This document shows, in pieces, positions 38,629 through 48,348 of a DNA stretch of 64,000 nt; position 1 is the first letter of the stretch, and the number at the start of each line of letters is the position of its first letter. This DNA is from a bacterium (GTDB lineage Bacteria; Armatimonadota; Zipacnadia; Zipacnadales; Zipacnadaceae). The notes beneath the pieces were generated by a model, which saw only the letters and a program-made list of their open reading frames with translations, ran no database searches and was not told where the DNA came from. Where the stretch lies: positions 7,835 to 71,834 of the forward strand of contig JAUVXR010000013.1 of assembly GCA_030603495.1 (NCBI GenBank). The letters are read 5' to 3'. Made by a program: the position numbers and the translations under genes.

Positions 38629-39126
38629 TCACTCTCCCACGCGCCGCAATGTGGGATCAGCGGGCCGGGCCGCCTCGGCAGCAGTGCGTCCGTCAGGTAG
38701 CACCAAGTCGGGGGCAATCTCCGCGAGCGGCACAAGCACAAACTGGCGGTGGAGAATCTGGGGATGAGGTATCTTCAGGTCGGGCTCGTCTACTGTCTCA
38801 TCGCCATAGAGCAGGATGTCAATATCAATGGACCGCGGGCCCCAGTGCTGAGCGCGCACGCGGCCTATCTCCTTTTCTATCCCCTGGACTATCGATAGCA
38901 ATCGCCGCGCTGAGCAGATCACCTGTACCTCGGCTACCTGATTAAGAAAATCCGATTGGTCCTGGGGACCAACCGGAGCACTCTCGTACACAGACGAAGT
39001 GCTATCAATCTCGATTTCCGGTACTTCCGCCAGCCGCCGGCGCGCGTCTTTGATGTTGCGGGCGCGGTCGCTGAGATTGCTGCCCAGGCTGAGGTAGCAG
39101 GTGACAGGACTGGTCACTGTTTCCAC
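38629..39126 (-). CDS. folK: 6-hydroxymethyl-dihydropterin pyrophosphokinase
   Basis: About 165 residues. FolK transfers pyrophosphate from ATP to 6-hydroxymethyl-7,8-dihydropterin in folate synthesis. Signature segments: YLSLGSNLSDR near the N-terminus, SSVYESAPVGPQDQSDFLNQV, and GPRSIDIDILLYGDE with the metal-binding DxD, followed by IPHPQILHRQFVLVPLAEIAP. The frame is open to 39165, but the GTGs at 39126 and 39117 lie just behind the ftsH stop and give the normal N-terminus; which of the two is used is unclear. It is the last gene of a minus-strand series beginning with hom. Confidence 0.93.
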   Translation of the reverse strand: METVTSPVTCYLSLGSNLSDRARNIKDARRRLAEVPEIEIDSTSSVYESAPVGPQDQSDFLNQVAEVQVICSARRLLSIVQGIEKEIGRVRAQHWGPRSIDIDILLYGDETVDEPDLKIPHPQILHRQFVLVPLAEIAPDLVLPDGRTAAEAARPADPTLRRVGE

Positions 39127-39130
39127 GACC

Positions 39131-41095
39131 TCAAGGCGTCTCGGGCAAGGGGCGCCGCGGCACAACCTCCGGGGCTGGTTGAGGGGCCTCGGGCTGCCGC
39201 TCGGGCTGGGGCTCGCGCTCGCCCACCTCTTCAGCCTTAGGCTCGGCGGCTTCCTGGGGCAGTTCGCCGCGCTCGAGCAGCGCCTCGACCTGTGCCATCG
39301 TCAGCGTCTCGTGCTCGAGGAGGGCCTCGACGAGCAGATCCAGCTTGTCCCGATTTTGGCGGAGGATATCCGTGGCGCGCTGCTGGGCCTCCCCTACCAG
39401 GCGGTGGACCTCCTCGTCAATCTTCTGGGCAGCATCCTCGGAGTAGTTGCGCTCTTCGGTGAACTCCTTGCCCAGGAAGACCGGCCCCGTGTGACGTCCA
39501 TAAGTAATCGGCCCGAGCTCTTCACTCATTCCATATTCAGTGACCATCTGCCGGGCGAGCTTGCTGACCTTCTCCAGATCATTGGCGGCGCCGGTAGTGA
39601 TATCCCCGAATACCAGCTCTTCGGCAGCTCGGCCGCCCAGGGCCTGAGTGATCTGGTCGTGCAATTCCGTGGCAAACATCATATAGCGATCATCTTCGGG
39701 TAGGTTGAGCGTATAGCCGAGGGCCATGCCCCGTGGCAGGATACTGATCTTGTACGTCTTATCGAAGCCGGGCAACATACTGCCAACCAGCGCGTGGCCG
39801 GCTTCGTGGTAGGCCAGGACCCGGCGTTGGTCTTCGCTCATCACGCGACTCTTGCGCTCGGGCCCGGCCAAGATGCGCTCGACTGCCTCGTCGAGTTCAG
39901 GCATATCAATTTGCTTTTTGTGGCGACGGGCGGCGAGCAACGCGGCCTCGTTGACCAGGTTCTCCAGGTCCGCTCCCGAGAAGCCGGGCGTGCGCTTGGC
40001 CAGGACGGCGGGCAAGACTTCCTCTCCCATGGGCTTGTCTTTCATATACAGCTCCAGGATCGCCTGGCGCTCCCTGACATCGGGATTCGGCACAACCACT
40101 TGCCGGTCGAAGCGGCCGGGGCGGAGCAGGGCCGGGTCGAGGATGTCGGGCCGATTGGTCGCGGCCAAAATGATGATATCGGCGTTGGGATCGAAGCCAT
40201 CCATCTCCACCAGCAAGGCGTTGAGCGTCTGCTCCCGCTCGTCGTGGCCGCCGCCCAGTCCTGCGCCGCGCAGGCGGCCGACAGCGTCCAGCTCATCAAT
40301 GAAGATAATGGCGGGCAGGTGCTGCTTGGCTTCCTTGAACAAGTCGCGCACCCGTGATGCGCCTACGCCGACAAACATCTCGACAAAGTCGGAGCCGCTC
40401 ATATAGAAGAAGGAGACGCTCGCTTGCCCGGCGACGGCTCGAGCCAGCAGGGTCTTGCCGCAGCCGGGCGGACCGACCAGCAGGACGCCACGGGGAATCT
40501 TAGCGCCCAGGGCCCGGAAGCGCTCCGGGTCCTTGAGAAACTCCACGACCTCCTGCAGCTCTTCTTTGACCTCCTCCATGCCGGCGACTTCGTCGAAGGT
40601 CACCTGCTTCATAGCCTCGCCTAGGAGCTTGGCCTGGCTGCGGCCGAAGTTAAAGGCCTGGCCGCCTGCACCGCGCATCTGCCGGAGGATGAATATCCAG
40701 AAGACCAGTAGAATTGCTATCGGCACAATGAACGTACCCAACATGCCCAGCAAGTTGTCGGTCCAGGAGCCGGGCACCGGGGCGATCTGGACTTTAGGGT
40801 GCTCGTCTATGAGCTTGGCGATCGTCTGCGCATCCAGTTCGGCCTGCACTTTGTATTCCTCGAAGACTTGCCCGCCAGCGACGAACGCCTCCGCTGTGAA
40901 TTCGCCCTCGACCCGCTTGCCGCCGGTGACGCGCATCGTCGCGATCTTGCCAGCGTCCAAGTCAGCGATGAAGTCGCTGTAGTATTCATACTCCTTAACT
41001 GCTGGAGTCTGCCGCGACAACTTCGGGATCATGAAGAAGGCCGCCACGATCGCAGCGATAACCAGCAAGGTTACAAACGGATTGTGCCTGCTCAT
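39131..41095 (-). CDS. ftsH: ATP-dependent zinc metalloprotease FtsH
   Basis: A 654-aa membrane protease. Two membrane spans (residues 8-24 and 118-138) flank a small periplasmic domain. The AAA module has Walker A GPPGCGKT (208-215), Walker [12 protein letters not shown] (263-273) and the second region of homology [19 protein letters not shown]. The zinc protease motif HEAGH is at 430-434. The C-terminus is proline/glutamate-rich. FtsH degrades misfolded membrane proteins and short-lived regulators. tilS lies directly upstream and folK directly downstream; the tilS-ftsH order is common in bacteria. Confidence 0.97.
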   Translation of the reverse strand: MSRHNPFVTLLVIAAIVAAFFMIPKLSRQTPAVKEYEYYSDFIADLDAGKIATMRVTGGKRVEGEFTAEAFVAGGQVFEEYKVQAELDAQTIAKLIDEHPKVQIAPVPGSWTDNLLGMLGTFIVPIAILLVFWIFILRQMRGAGGQAFNFGRSQAKLLGEAMKQVTFDEVAGMEEVKEELQEVVEFLKDPERFRALGAKIPRGVLLVGPPGCGKTLLARAVAGQASVSFFYMSGSDFVEMFVGVGASRVRDLFKEAKQHLPAIIFIDELDAVGRLRGAGLGGGHDEREQTLNALLVEMDGFDPNADIIILAATNRPDILDPALLRPGRFDRQVVVPNPDVRERQAILELYMKDKPMGEEVLPAVLAKRTPGFSGADLENLVNEAALLAARRHKKQIDMPELDEAVERILAGPERKSRVMSEDQRRVLAYHEAGHALVGSMLPGFDKTYKISILPRGMALGYTLNLPEDDRYMMFATELHDQITQALGGRAAEELVFGDITTGAANDLEKVSKLARQMVTEYGMSEELGPITYGRHTGPVFLGKEFTEERNYSEDAAQKIDEEVHRLVGEAQQRATDILRQNRDKLDLLVEALLEHETLTMAQVEALLERGELPQEAAEPKAEEVGEREPQPERQPEAPQPAPEVVPRRPLPETP

Positions 41096-41117
41096 CTATT
41101 AGCCTCTCAATTGACTG

Positions 41118-42566
41118 TCAGCGGCACGATTCCTCAACAGGCGTTGCCGACAGCCTCAAGAACGTGCTGGTGTCTTGAGTTACTCGAAACGGCTCACCGA
41201 CCCGCAGCCCCACTGCCCATATGATACGATTACGGCTATCCACAACCAAAGCAACTGCGCTGCGCTGCCGGCGCGGGACTTTTTCGTCCACGAACAGGTC
41301 CTGAAGCTTCTTGTGGCCGCTCATACCTAACGGCTGGATGGCATCGCCGGGCCGCCAGTTGCGGACCTGGAGCGGCGGGTCAACGGCATCAGCGTCCACA
41401 ACAACAGGACTGCCAACTGCATCACCGAACTCAGCCGACGATTCTGCCAGGAGTTGCGCCGCCACTGTCATTTCCGACTCCGGCACCTGTACCATACCCG
41501 GCATCGGTAGCTCGTAGGACCATTCTGCGGCGGCTTCGTTTCGCGTCGGCAGCTCGCCACTGGCAACTAGCTCAAAGTCAGTATACCCAATTGTGGCCAA
41601 GAGTCTACCCGGCAGGTGCAGTTTGGCCCCGGTCTGGCCCCTCTGTATGAGTTTGCGCAGTTCATCGTAATGAACAGTGCCAACATCGGTCGCTGCCCCG
41701 GATAACTCGACCAGCGCCCGGCGCAGGACCCGGTGAAGCAGTCCCGCCGGCATCTCGGCCAGCTTAGCTCGATTGAGCCGGACCCGGTCGTGACCCACTT
41801 CAGCGATCTCGATGAAGGCTTCCTCTACCAGCGGCTCGGTCCAGTCCAGCTCCTCCTCTGCTGCCTGGATGAGCCGCAGGAGTACCTGCTGCGGGTCCTC
41901 GGTGTATTCCTCGGCCAGCAGCGGCAGCAGCTTCAGCCTGATCTTGTTACGCAGAAAATCGGATGGGTCAAGATTGCTCTCATCACAGCGTGCCAGTAAG
42001 CTGTTGGCGCAGCAATATTCGACTGTATCCTGGCGGCTAGTCGTAATCAGTGGGCGGATGAAGATGCCGCGCACTGGCGGAATACCGCGCAAACCATGCA
42101 AGCCACTGCCCCGCAGGATGTTTATGAGCAGCGTCTCTACCCGGTCGGAGGCAGTATGTCCCAGGGCTACTCGATCAAAGCTGTGCTCGGCAGCCAAGCC
42201 GGTCAGGAGGTGATAGCGGGCCTCTCGGCCCGCCTCCTCCAGAGACAAGCCCTCGCGCTTAGCCCAAGCGGCAACGTCTTCCCGGGCAACGAAACAGGGC
42301 AGATCCCAGTTGGCGCATAGCTCGCGGACGTAGGCTTCATCCTGGTCACTTTGCTCGCCGCGCAACTCGTGGTTGAGATGAGCCGCCGCGAGTTCGACGC
42401 CAAGCTCCCGAGTCAACGAGCGCAGTACGTGGAGCAGAGCTACTGAGTCCGGGCCCCCTGAGACCGCCACCAGCACTTTGTCGCCGGCTTGCAACATTCG
42501 GTAGCGGTCCACTGCTTCTAAGACCTGCTGGCGCATACCGCCCGCACCACTCGCCATGGCCACCAA
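41118..42566 (-). CDS. tilS: tRNA(Ile)-lysidine synthase
   Basis: A 482-aa enzyme that converts C34 of tRNA-Ile2 (CAU) to lysidine. The N-terminal PP-loop is VAVSGGPDSVALLH (near residue 33); the following AHLNHELRG segment and, later, the C-terminal TilS domain (RNWRPGDAIQPLGMSGHKKLQDLFVDEKVPRRQR) are diagnostic. The start is a GTG at 42566 with GAGG at a 5-nt spacing; an ATG two codons in is possible. It is co-directional with purC, which ends 6 bp upstream of it. Confidence 0.95.
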   Translation of the reverse strand: MVAMASGAGGMRQQVLEAVDRYRMLQAGDKVLVAVSGGPDSVALLHVLRSLTRELGVELAAAHLNHELRGEQSDQDEAYVRELCANWDLPCFVAREDVAAWAKREGLSLEEAGREARYHLLTGLAAEHSFDRVALGHTASDRVETLLINILRGSGLHGLRGIPPVRGIFIRPLITTSRQDTVEYCCANSLLARCDESNLDPSDFLRNKIRLKLLPLLAEEYTEDPQQVLLRLIQAAEEELDWTEPLVEEAFIEIAEVGHDRVRLNRAKLAEMPAGLLHRVLRRALVELSGAATDVGTVHYDELRKLIQRGQTGAKLHLPGRLLATIGYTDFELVASGELPTRNEAAAEWSYELPMPGMVQVPESEMTVAAQLLAESSAEFGDAVGSPVVVDADAVDPPLQVRNWRPGDAIQPLGMSGHKKLQDLFVDEKVPRRQRSAVALVVDSRNRIIWAVGLRVGEPFRVTQDTSTFLRLSATPVEESCR

Positions 42567-42571
42567 TTCCT

Positions 42572-43471
42572 CTAGCTGGACTGTCCCAGCAGCCGCTGCA
42601 TCGTTTCCTGGTAAATCTCGCGAGTTCGGCCCACGACCTCGGGAGGAAGCTCAGGCCCGGGTGGCTCCTTGTCCCAGTCGAGGCTCCCCAGGTAATCGCG
42701 GACGTACTGCTTATCAAAGGACTGCTGGGGATGGCCCGGCTCCCACTTCTCGATATCCCAGTAGCGAGACGCATCGGGTGTGAAGATCTCATCGGCGACG
42801 ATCACCTCGCCGTTGATCAGGCCGAACTCGAACTTGGCGTCGGCCAGGATAAAGCCACAGCGCGCGGCATACTCAGCGCCAAACTGATACAGCTTCAGCG
42901 CTTCGTTACTGAGGTCCTCGGCGAGGCGCTGGCCGGTAATCTTGGTCGTCTCCTCCCAGGTGATGTTGATGTCATGACCGGACGGCGCTTTTGTTGCCGG
43001 GGTGAAGATCGGCTCGGGCAGCTTGTCAGCCTCCTGTAATCCTTCGGGCAGCTTGTGCCCGCAGATCTCGCCGGTTTCCTGATAGGAGTGCCATGCTGAG
43101 CCGGCCAGATAGCCGCGCACAACACATTCAACTGGTACGATCTTGGCCTTGCGCACCCACATCGTGCGGCCCCGGAGGATGTCGGCGTGTTCCGCGACCG
43201 CCTCGGGAAAGTCCGCCACGTCGGTGGAAAGGAGATGATTGGCTACGAGATGCTCGGTCTTCTCGAACCAGAATTCGGAGATAGCAGTGAGTATCTTGCC
43301 TTTGCCAGGAATGCCGTTAGGCATGACCACATCGAAGGAAGATATCCGGTCGGTGGCGACAATAAGCAGGTTCTGGCCAAACTCGTAGATGTCTCGCACC
43401 TTGCCGGAGCGGCGGGAGTCGGCGCCCGGCAAGTGCGTGGCCAAAATTGTCTTCTCAACGAGTTCCGCCAC
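42572..43471 (-). CDS. purC: phosphoribosylaminoimidazole-succinocarboxamide synthase
   Basis: A 299-aa SAICAR synthetase of purine biosynthesis (ATP, aspartate and CAIR as substrates). Family stretches: RSGKVRDIYEFGQNLLIVATDRISSFD at the N-terminus, VRGYLAGSAWHSYQ, ATKAPSGHDINI and ILADAKFEFGLINGEVIVADE with the catalytic acidic cluster, then YWDIEKWEPG. The long open frame reaches 43612, but the GTG at 43471 has AGGAGGT eight bases upstream and matches the family N-terminus, so it is the likely start. The longer form seems to be of the eukaryotic-like (about 300 aa) type. It lies between thrC and tilS. Confidence 0.95.
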   Translation of the reverse strand: MAELVEKTILATHLPGADSRRSGKVRDIYEFGQNLLIVATDRISSFDVVMPNGIPGKGKILTAISEFWFEKTEHLVANHLLSTDVADFPEAVAEHADILRGRTMWVRKAKIVPVECVVRGYLAGSAWHSYQETGEICGHKLPEGLQEADKLPEPIFTPATKAPSGHDINITWEETTKITGQRLAEDLSNEALKLYQFGAEYAARCGFILADAKFEFGLINGEVIVADEIFTPDASRYWDIEKWEPGHPQQSFDKQYVRDYLGSLDWDKEPPGPELPPEVVGRTREIYQETMQRLLGQSS

Positions 43472-43497
43472 AGTCGCTACCTCCTGTGATGCAACAT

Positions 43498-44583
43498 CTA
43501 AAGTTCCAGCATTGCGAGAACCGCCTCGGTCCGCGCCGGTGCCTTCTCCGGCTCGGCGGCCAGGGCGACGGCGCGATCCGGGTCCTTCAGGCCGTGGCCG
43601 GTTACCGTGCAAACGACGCTTACTGGGCCATCCTCGAAGAAGCCCTCGTGGGCCAACTTGATGACGCCAGCGACACCCGCGCCAGAGGCCGGTTCGGCGA
43701 AGATGCCCTCTTGGCTGGCCAATGCCGCGTAGGCAGCAAGAATCTCTTCGTCAGTTACACTTCTCAGCAGACCGCGGGATTCCTCAACTGCCTCCGCCGC
43801 CTCCTGCCAGCGCGCCGGGTTGCCGATGCGGATGGCGGTTGCCACGGTTTCCGGGTTCTCAATGGGCTTGCCGTGGACCATCGGGGCCGCGCCGGCAGCC
43901 TGAAAGCCAAGCATCTGCGGCAGAGAAGCGATTATCCCGCCTTGGTGGTACTCCTTGTATCCCCACCAGTAGGCGGTGATATTTCCGGCATTGCCCACGG
44001 GCAGTGCATGGAAGTCGGGAGGGCAGCCCAGCGCGTCACATACCTCAAAAGCCGCCGTCTTCTGACCCTCGAGGCGATAGGGATTAAGCGAGTTGACTAG
44101 GACCACCGGATAGTTGTCGGTGATCTCACGGGCGATCGCCAGGCACTCGTCGAAGTTACCGGCCACCTGGATAGCGCGGGCCCCGTGGGCTAGGGCCTGG
44201 GCCAGCTTGCCCAGGGCGACATAGCCGTCGGGGATAAGCACGACTGAGGCCATCCCCGCCGCTGCTGAATAGGCCGCCGCTGCCGCAGAGGTGTTGCCGG
44301 TGGAGGCGCACATAGTGATGCGTGCGCCGTCTTCTTTGGCCTTGGAAATGGCCATTGTCATCCCCCGGTCCTTAAACGAGCCGGTGGGGTTGACGCCCTC
44401 GTACTTAAAATAGAGTTGGATGTCGCCGGGTAGGCCGGGCCCGATGCTGCGTGAGGGGATCAGGGGGGTGTCGCCTTCGAGCAAGGTCACGATCGGCGTC
44501 GCGGGGCTGACCGGCAGATGCTGCCGATATGCTTCAATTACGCCCGGCCAGCGGCCCCCAGGCCCCGTGCGCAACTCGCTCAC
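43498..44583 (-). CDS. thrC: threonine synthase
   Basis: A 361-aa PLP enzyme that converts O-phospho-homoserine to threonine. The Schiff-base lysine is in NPTGSFKDRGM (near residue 72); phosphate binding is by ASTGNTSAAAAAY and VGNAGNITAYWWGYKEY; the C-terminal SGAGVAGVIKL is typical. The length fits the short bacterial class. The GTG start lies 2 bp after the hom stop codon, and the next gene is purC. Together, hom and thrC give two of the three threonine steps from aspartate semialdehyde; thrB is not visible here. Confidence 0.96.
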   Translation of the reverse strand: MSELRTGPGGRWPGVIEAYRQHLPVSPATPIVTLLEGDTPLIPSRSIGPGLPGDIQLYFKYEGVNPTGSFKDRGMTMAISKAKEDGARITMCASTGNTSAAAAAYSAAAGMASVVLIPDGYVALGKLAQALAHGARAIQVAGNFDECLAIAREITDNYPVVLVNSLNPYRLEGQKTAAFEVCDALGCPPDFHALPVGNAGNITAYWWGYKEYHQGGIIASLPQMLGFQAAGAAPMVHGKPIENPETVATAIRIGNPARWQEAAEAVEESRGLLRSVTDEEILAAYAALASQEGIFAEPASGAGVAGVIKLAHEGFFEDGPVSVVCTVTGHGLKDPDRAVALAAEPEKAPARTEAVLAMLEL

Positions 44584-44585
44584 TG

Positions 44586-45890
44586 TTATTGCACCACCCG
44601 GATCATGCTGGGGATCTGCTTGATCACTGCCAAATCCTGGATGGCCCGCAATGCTGCCTGGAGATTCCGCTCCGGCCCACGGTGCATCACCCAGACGATC
44701 TCGGCGACGTCGTCGCGGGAAGATTCTTGGATCACGGACTGAATGCTGACATTCTCGCTGCCCAGGACCGTAGCGATCTGCCCAAGTACGCCGGGCTGGT
44801 CGGCGACTTGCATGCGCACGTACGCACTGGTTTGGACCTCGCCCATCGGCCGTAGTCTGGCTTCGCCCTCGCAGGTGCAGGGGGCGCGGCCGCGGCTGCC
44901 GTGGGCGATGTTGCGAGCGCAGTCAATAACGTCCCCGGCTACGGCAGTACCGGTGGGCAGCGCGCCCGCGCCGCGCCCGTAGAGCATCACCTCGCCACAT
45001 TCCGGGCCGCGTAGGAATATCGCGTTGAACACACCCCGCACCGCCGCCAGAGGGTGGTCGGCGGGAAGCAGGGCTGGATGTACGCGTAGCTCCAGCTCCT
45101 CACCTTCACGCTTGCCGATGGCGAGCAGCTTGATTACGTAGCCCATGCGGCTGGCATAGTCAATGTCGGCGGGGGTGACCTGCGCGATGCCTTCGTGGTG
45201 AATCCCTTCGACGGATATACGCTGGCCAAAGGCCAGCGCTGCCAGGATGGCCAGCTTATTGGCTGCGTCAATGCCCTCGATGTCGTCGGTAGGCTCGGCC
45301 TCAGCATAGCCCTCGGCTTGAGCAGCAGCCAATACCGGGGCAAAGTCGGCACCTTCTTCGCTCATCCTGGTAAGAATGTAATTGGTCGTACCATTGACGA
45401 TGCCAATTATCTCATCAATGCGCGCCGAGGCCAGGGTCTCCTTCAGTGACCTCAGGATCGGGATCACCCCGCCGACGCTGCCCTCGAACTGGATGTCCAC
45501 ACCGTGCGCTGCAGCCAATGCCAGGAGATGCTCGCCATGCTTGGAGATCATCTCCTTATTGGGGGTAACCACGCTCTTGCCCGCTTTGATCGCCGCCGTT
45601 ACGTAGTCGAGCGCCGGGGAGATTCCCCCGATGCTCTCCACAATAATGTCAATGTCCGGATCATTGATCACCCCGGAGGCGTCGGTGGTCTTGAGGGCCT
45701 CGGGGACGGAAAAGTCGCGGGGATGCTCCCAATCTATGTCACAGGCGGCGGCCACTTCGATACCCACGCCGGCCACGCGCTGGATCTGCTCGGCGTTGCC
45801 TTGGAGAATCTGGTACAGGCCTCCGCCGACCACGCCCAAGCCCAGTATGCCTACTTGCACGCAGCCGTCTCGCATCTGGAATTCACCCAC
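44586..45890 (-). CDS. hom: homoserine dehydrogenase
   Basis: A 434-aa enzyme that reduces aspartate semialdehyde to homoserine. Domains: an NAD(P)-binding Rossmann part (VGILGLGVVGGG, residues 13-24), the catalytic part with IGIVNGTTNYILTRM, EADPT-like EAEPTDDIEGIDAANKLAILA, and a C-terminal ACT domain (about 350-430, TSAYVRMQVADQPGVLGQIA), which normally gives feedback control by threonine. The start is a GTG at 45890, or the ATG five codons later. thrC follows after 2 bp. A BCCP-like gene lies 34 bp upstream. Confidence 0.96.
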   Translation of the reverse strand: MGEFQMRDGCVQVGILGLGVVGGGLYQILQGNAEQIQRVAGVGIEVAAACDIDWEHPRDFSVPEALKTTDASGVINDPDIDIIVESIGGISPALDYVTAAIKAGKSVVTPNKEMISKHGEHLLALAAAHGVDIQFEGSVGGVIPILRSLKETLASARIDEIIGIVNGTTNYILTRMSEEGADFAPVLAAAQAEGYAEAEPTDDIEGIDAANKLAILAALAFGQRISVEGIHHEGIAQVTPADIDYASRMGYVIKLLAIGKREGEELELRVHPALLPADHPLAAVRGVFNAIFLRGPECGEVMLYGRGAGALPTGTAVAGDVIDCARNIAHGSRGRAPCTCEGEARLRPMGEVQTSAYVRMQVADQPGVLGQIATVLGSENVSIQSVIQESSRDDVAEIVWVMHRGPERNLQAALRAIQDLAVIKQIPSMIRVVQ

Positions 45891-45924
45891 TGCCCACCCG
45901 GCGAACTTCGACCAGGTCTCTGGG

Positions 45925-46344
45925 CTACGTTTCGATGATCATCAGCAGTTGGTCTGCGGCAACCTGTTGATTATCCTTGGCCAGGATACTGATGATTACG
46001 CCGCTGGCCGGTGCTGGTATTTCGTTGAACAGCTTCATCGCCTCGACCAGACCGACCGCGTCACCGTACACAACTTCATCACCTACATCCACCAAAGGGT
46101 CGGCCTCCAGGGTGCCCGCCCGATAGAAGACGCCGGCAACCGGTGCAAGTACCGGGATATGATGTTCATCCAGTTCTGGCCCGGAGTGTGGTCGGTCGGC
46201 AGACGAGGTCACGACATGAGGGTCGGTCAGGGTGGCTGCGATCACCACTTGCGACTCACCCTCGCGGACCTCAATTTCGGCGAGACCTTCAGCTTCGAGC
46301 AGCTCTAGCATCCAGCGTATGTCCTCGTTGGACATACGGTTCAT
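45925..46344 (-). CDS. accB: biotin carboxyl carrier protein
   Basis: About 140 residues. The N-terminal 40 residues form a helix (IRWMLELLEAEGLAEIEVREGE), then an acidic linker, then a biotinyl domain with the biotin site VEAMKLFNEIPA (lysine biotinylated) and the hydrophobic VAGVFYRAG and SGVIISILAKDNQQVAADQLLMIIE strands. This is the usual AccB layout of acetyl-CoA carboxylase. accC is not adjacent. The ATG at 46344 has GGAG nine bases upstream, so the longer open frame is not used. The biotin ligase gene birA is in the same window at 52599. Confidence 0.92.
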   Translation of the reverse strand: MNRMSNEDIRWMLELLEAEGLAEIEVREGESQVVIAATLTDPHVVTSSADRPHSGPELDEHHIPVLAPVAGVFYRAGTLEADPLVDVGDEVVYGDAVGLVEAMKLFNEIPAPASGVIISILAKDNQQVAADQLLMIIET

Positions 46345-46490
46345 GACTCGGGGCTCCCTGCAGCCTGAACCTACTGGATCGAGCACTAGTCTACCTGAGA
46401 CGATATCACAGATAGCACAGCCACCGTGCAGTTCACCGGCGGCCAACTGTGCCTGAGGCGTGCAACCAAGTCCAGGCAGATGAGGTAGGC

Positions 46491-46567
46491 TGGTAGCGGA
46501 GGAGGGATTCGAACCCCCGACGACGCGGGTATGAACCGCGCGCTCTAACCAACTGAGCTACTCCGCC
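46491..46567 (-). tRNA. tRNA-Met (CAT)
   Basis: Minus strand: acceptor GGCGGAG / CTCCGCT with a G-U first pair, D arm GCTC/GAGC, anticodon stem CGCGG/CCGCG around TTCATAC (anticodon CAT), T arm GGGGG-TTCGAAT-CCCTC, encoded CCA (46493-46491). The first pair is not the C1-A72 mismatch of initiator tRNA, so elongator Met is most likely; tRNA-Ile2 (CAU) is an alternative, since lysidine is made by TilS. Confidence 0.93.
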
Positions 46568-46600
46568 ACCACGCAATTCACCACTGGGCTGCCGCTGGGC

Positions 46601-46747
46601 CTATCGTCGCCTGCGGCGCTTTTTCTTGGGCTGCTCGCGCTCCCGCTGCTCGCGGGCCATTTTGCGCTGAAGCTCCTGTTCAAACTCGTGAAGAGCTGTG
46701 GTGTCCAATTTGGCTAAGGATTCGTAGTCCGTCTTCACCTTGCTCAT
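46601..46747 (-). CDS. small very basic protein, hypothetical
   Basis: 48 residues from the ATG at 46747 (62 if started at 46789). The sequence is a single amphipathic helix (about 1-30, SLAKLDTTALHEFEQELQ) followed by a cluster of lysines and arginines at the C-terminus (PKKKRRRRR). No Shine-Dalgarno is apparent for any of the ATGs, so I am unsure it is expressed. The basic tail suggests binding to nucleic acid if it is real. Confidence 0.4.
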   Translation of the reverse strand: MSKVKTDYESLAKLDTTALHEFEQELQRKMAREQREREQPKKKRRRRR

Positions 46748-46925
46748 AACTGTGGGTAAGAGCATACCGTTTTCAGCACCTGCTGTCAAGCTCGCCTAAC
46801 CATTCCCACCCGCAGCGACTACTGACAGCTGCAAACAGGCAATTGCGCTGTTGGTCGCCCACCTGTACCTCCCCTTCCCTGGCATTTGTGGCCGTTCTCT
46901 GTTGTTGCACGCTGCTACCTGCCGC

Positions 46926-48344
46926 CTAGCGGACTAACCCCAGCCGCTGCTCCCACAGATCGCATATCTCCTCGGCTTTGGTGGCCGCAATCCCGGTGTA
47001 CAGCGCTGGGTCGCGCAGCAGTGCCTGCTGCGTCTCGGTGAACTGTCTTAAGTACGGTGCCAGCTCTTCCGAGCCTTCCAGCAGCTCCACAACCGGCTGG
47101 CCCGTCTGCTGTGCCTCCAGGGTGAGCTGGCGGACGACTTCATGGGCGTCAGGATGACCATGGGCGGCTAGCAAGATGTATGCCGGCTCTGCTGCGATCA
47201 GGCCCTCAGTCATTCGGAAGTTCTCGCGCATGCGCTGGGGATCGGTCACCAGCCGACTCATAATCTGCTGCATCCGTTTCGCGCTGGATACCAGCGCCAC
47301 GACTACTTCGGGCAGGAATCGGCCGGACGCCGAATTGGTCAGGTCGCGCTGGTGTTCACAGAGCTGGTCAGCGTACACGGTCTGCATCCGGGGCACAAAC
47401 GCCTTCCACATACTCTTGATGTTCTCGAAGTTCCACGGATTGCGCTTGTGCGGCATGGTGGACGACCCAACCTGCTTGGCCTCGAAAGCCTCGGCCACTT
47501 CGGCGATCTCGGTGCGCTGGAGGTGGCGCATGTCGTCGGCCAGGTTCGCCACTACGCCGAGTGTCGAGATCAGCGCGTGGACGTAGTCGGTTATGAACTC
47601 CGGCTCGACAATCTGCGTGGAATGCGGTGAAGCCTCGAGGCCAAGCTGGTCCAAGACCTCGCGCTCGAACTGCCGGGGGTCCTCGAAGAAGAGAGCACTG
47701 GCATTATAAGCTCCTACTGCGCCGCTGATTTTGCCGCGCAGGTTATCCGCCGTCGCCTTGACCGCCTCAATGCGACCACCTAGCCGGCTGACGTGCTCCG
47801 CCATCGCGAACCCGAAGGTTATCGGCTCGGCGTGCTGGCCGTGAGTGCGGCCGATCTGGAGGGTCTGTTTCTCGCGGCGGGACAAGCCAATCAACACCTT
47901 CTCCAGTTCCAGAAGCTGCGGCACCACGGCTGCTTGGGTGACCGTCTTCAAGCGCCAGGCCGCCGCGGTATCAATGACATCAAAGCTGGTCAGGCATAGA
48001 TGGATGTATGGCCGGGCTGGGGGGGGGACTTCGGCCCGCAGGACGTTGACCAGCGCGCGGATGTTGTGATGGATGCGCTGCTCCTCCGCGGCCACGGCCT
48101 CCGGCGTGACCCGCTCGGCGCCTCCCCGGACCTCCTCGGCAATATCCTGGCCGCAGATGCCCAGCTTCGCCAGCGCCTGCACTGCTGCGACCTCCACCCG
48201 CAGTTCTGCGCTGAGCCGCCCACGTTCGGTCATATACGGCCCGAGCTGCTCCTGGAGCTGGAGATCCTGGCCGTAATAGCGGAAGTCCAGCGGGCTGACG
48301 CAGTCGAAAATTGACATCCGGCTACTGTCACTAGTTTCATTCAT
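46926..48344 (-). CDS. purB: adenylosuccinate lyase
   Basis: A 472-aa member of the fumarase/aspartase superfamily that cleaves SAICAR and adenylosuccinate in purine synthesis. The superfamily signature GSSTMPHKRNPWNFENI is near residue 290, preceded by the catalytic-region RTHGQHAEPITFG (near 165) and SFDVIDTAA (near 125). The length matches the family. The start ATG (48344) and the ATG nine codons in are both plausible. It lies 4 bp behind the glycosidase gene stop, so the two are transcribed together although functionally unrelated. Confidence 0.94.
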   Translation of the reverse strand: MNETSDSSRMSIFDCVSPLDFRYYGQDLQLQEQLGPYMTERGRLSAELRVEVAAVQALAKLGICGQDIAEEVRGGAERVTPEAVAAEEQRIHHNIRALVNVLRAEVPPPARPYIHLCLTSFDVIDTAAAWRLKTVTQAAVVPQLLELEKVLIGLSRREKQTLQIGRTHGQHAEPITFGFAMAEHVSRLGGRIEAVKATADNLRGKISGAVGAYNASALFFEDPRQFEREVLDQLGLEASPHSTQIVEPEFITDYVHALISTLGVVANLADDMRHLQRTEIAEVAEAFEAKQVGSSTMPHKRNPWNFENIKSMWKAFVPRMQTVYADQLCEHQRDLTNSASGRFLPEVVVALVSSAKRMQQIMSRLVTDPQRMRENFRMTEGLIAAEPAYILLAAHGHPDAHEVVRQLTLEAQQTGQPVVELLEGSEELAPYLRQFTETQQALLRDPALYTGIAATKAEEICDLWEQRLGLVR

Positions 48345-48348
48345 TAGC

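Noticed and set aside
46491-46567. Initiator tRNA-fMet
   Set aside because: The initiator C1-A72 mismatch is absent (first pair is G-U); elongator Met or tRNA-Ile2 is more likely.
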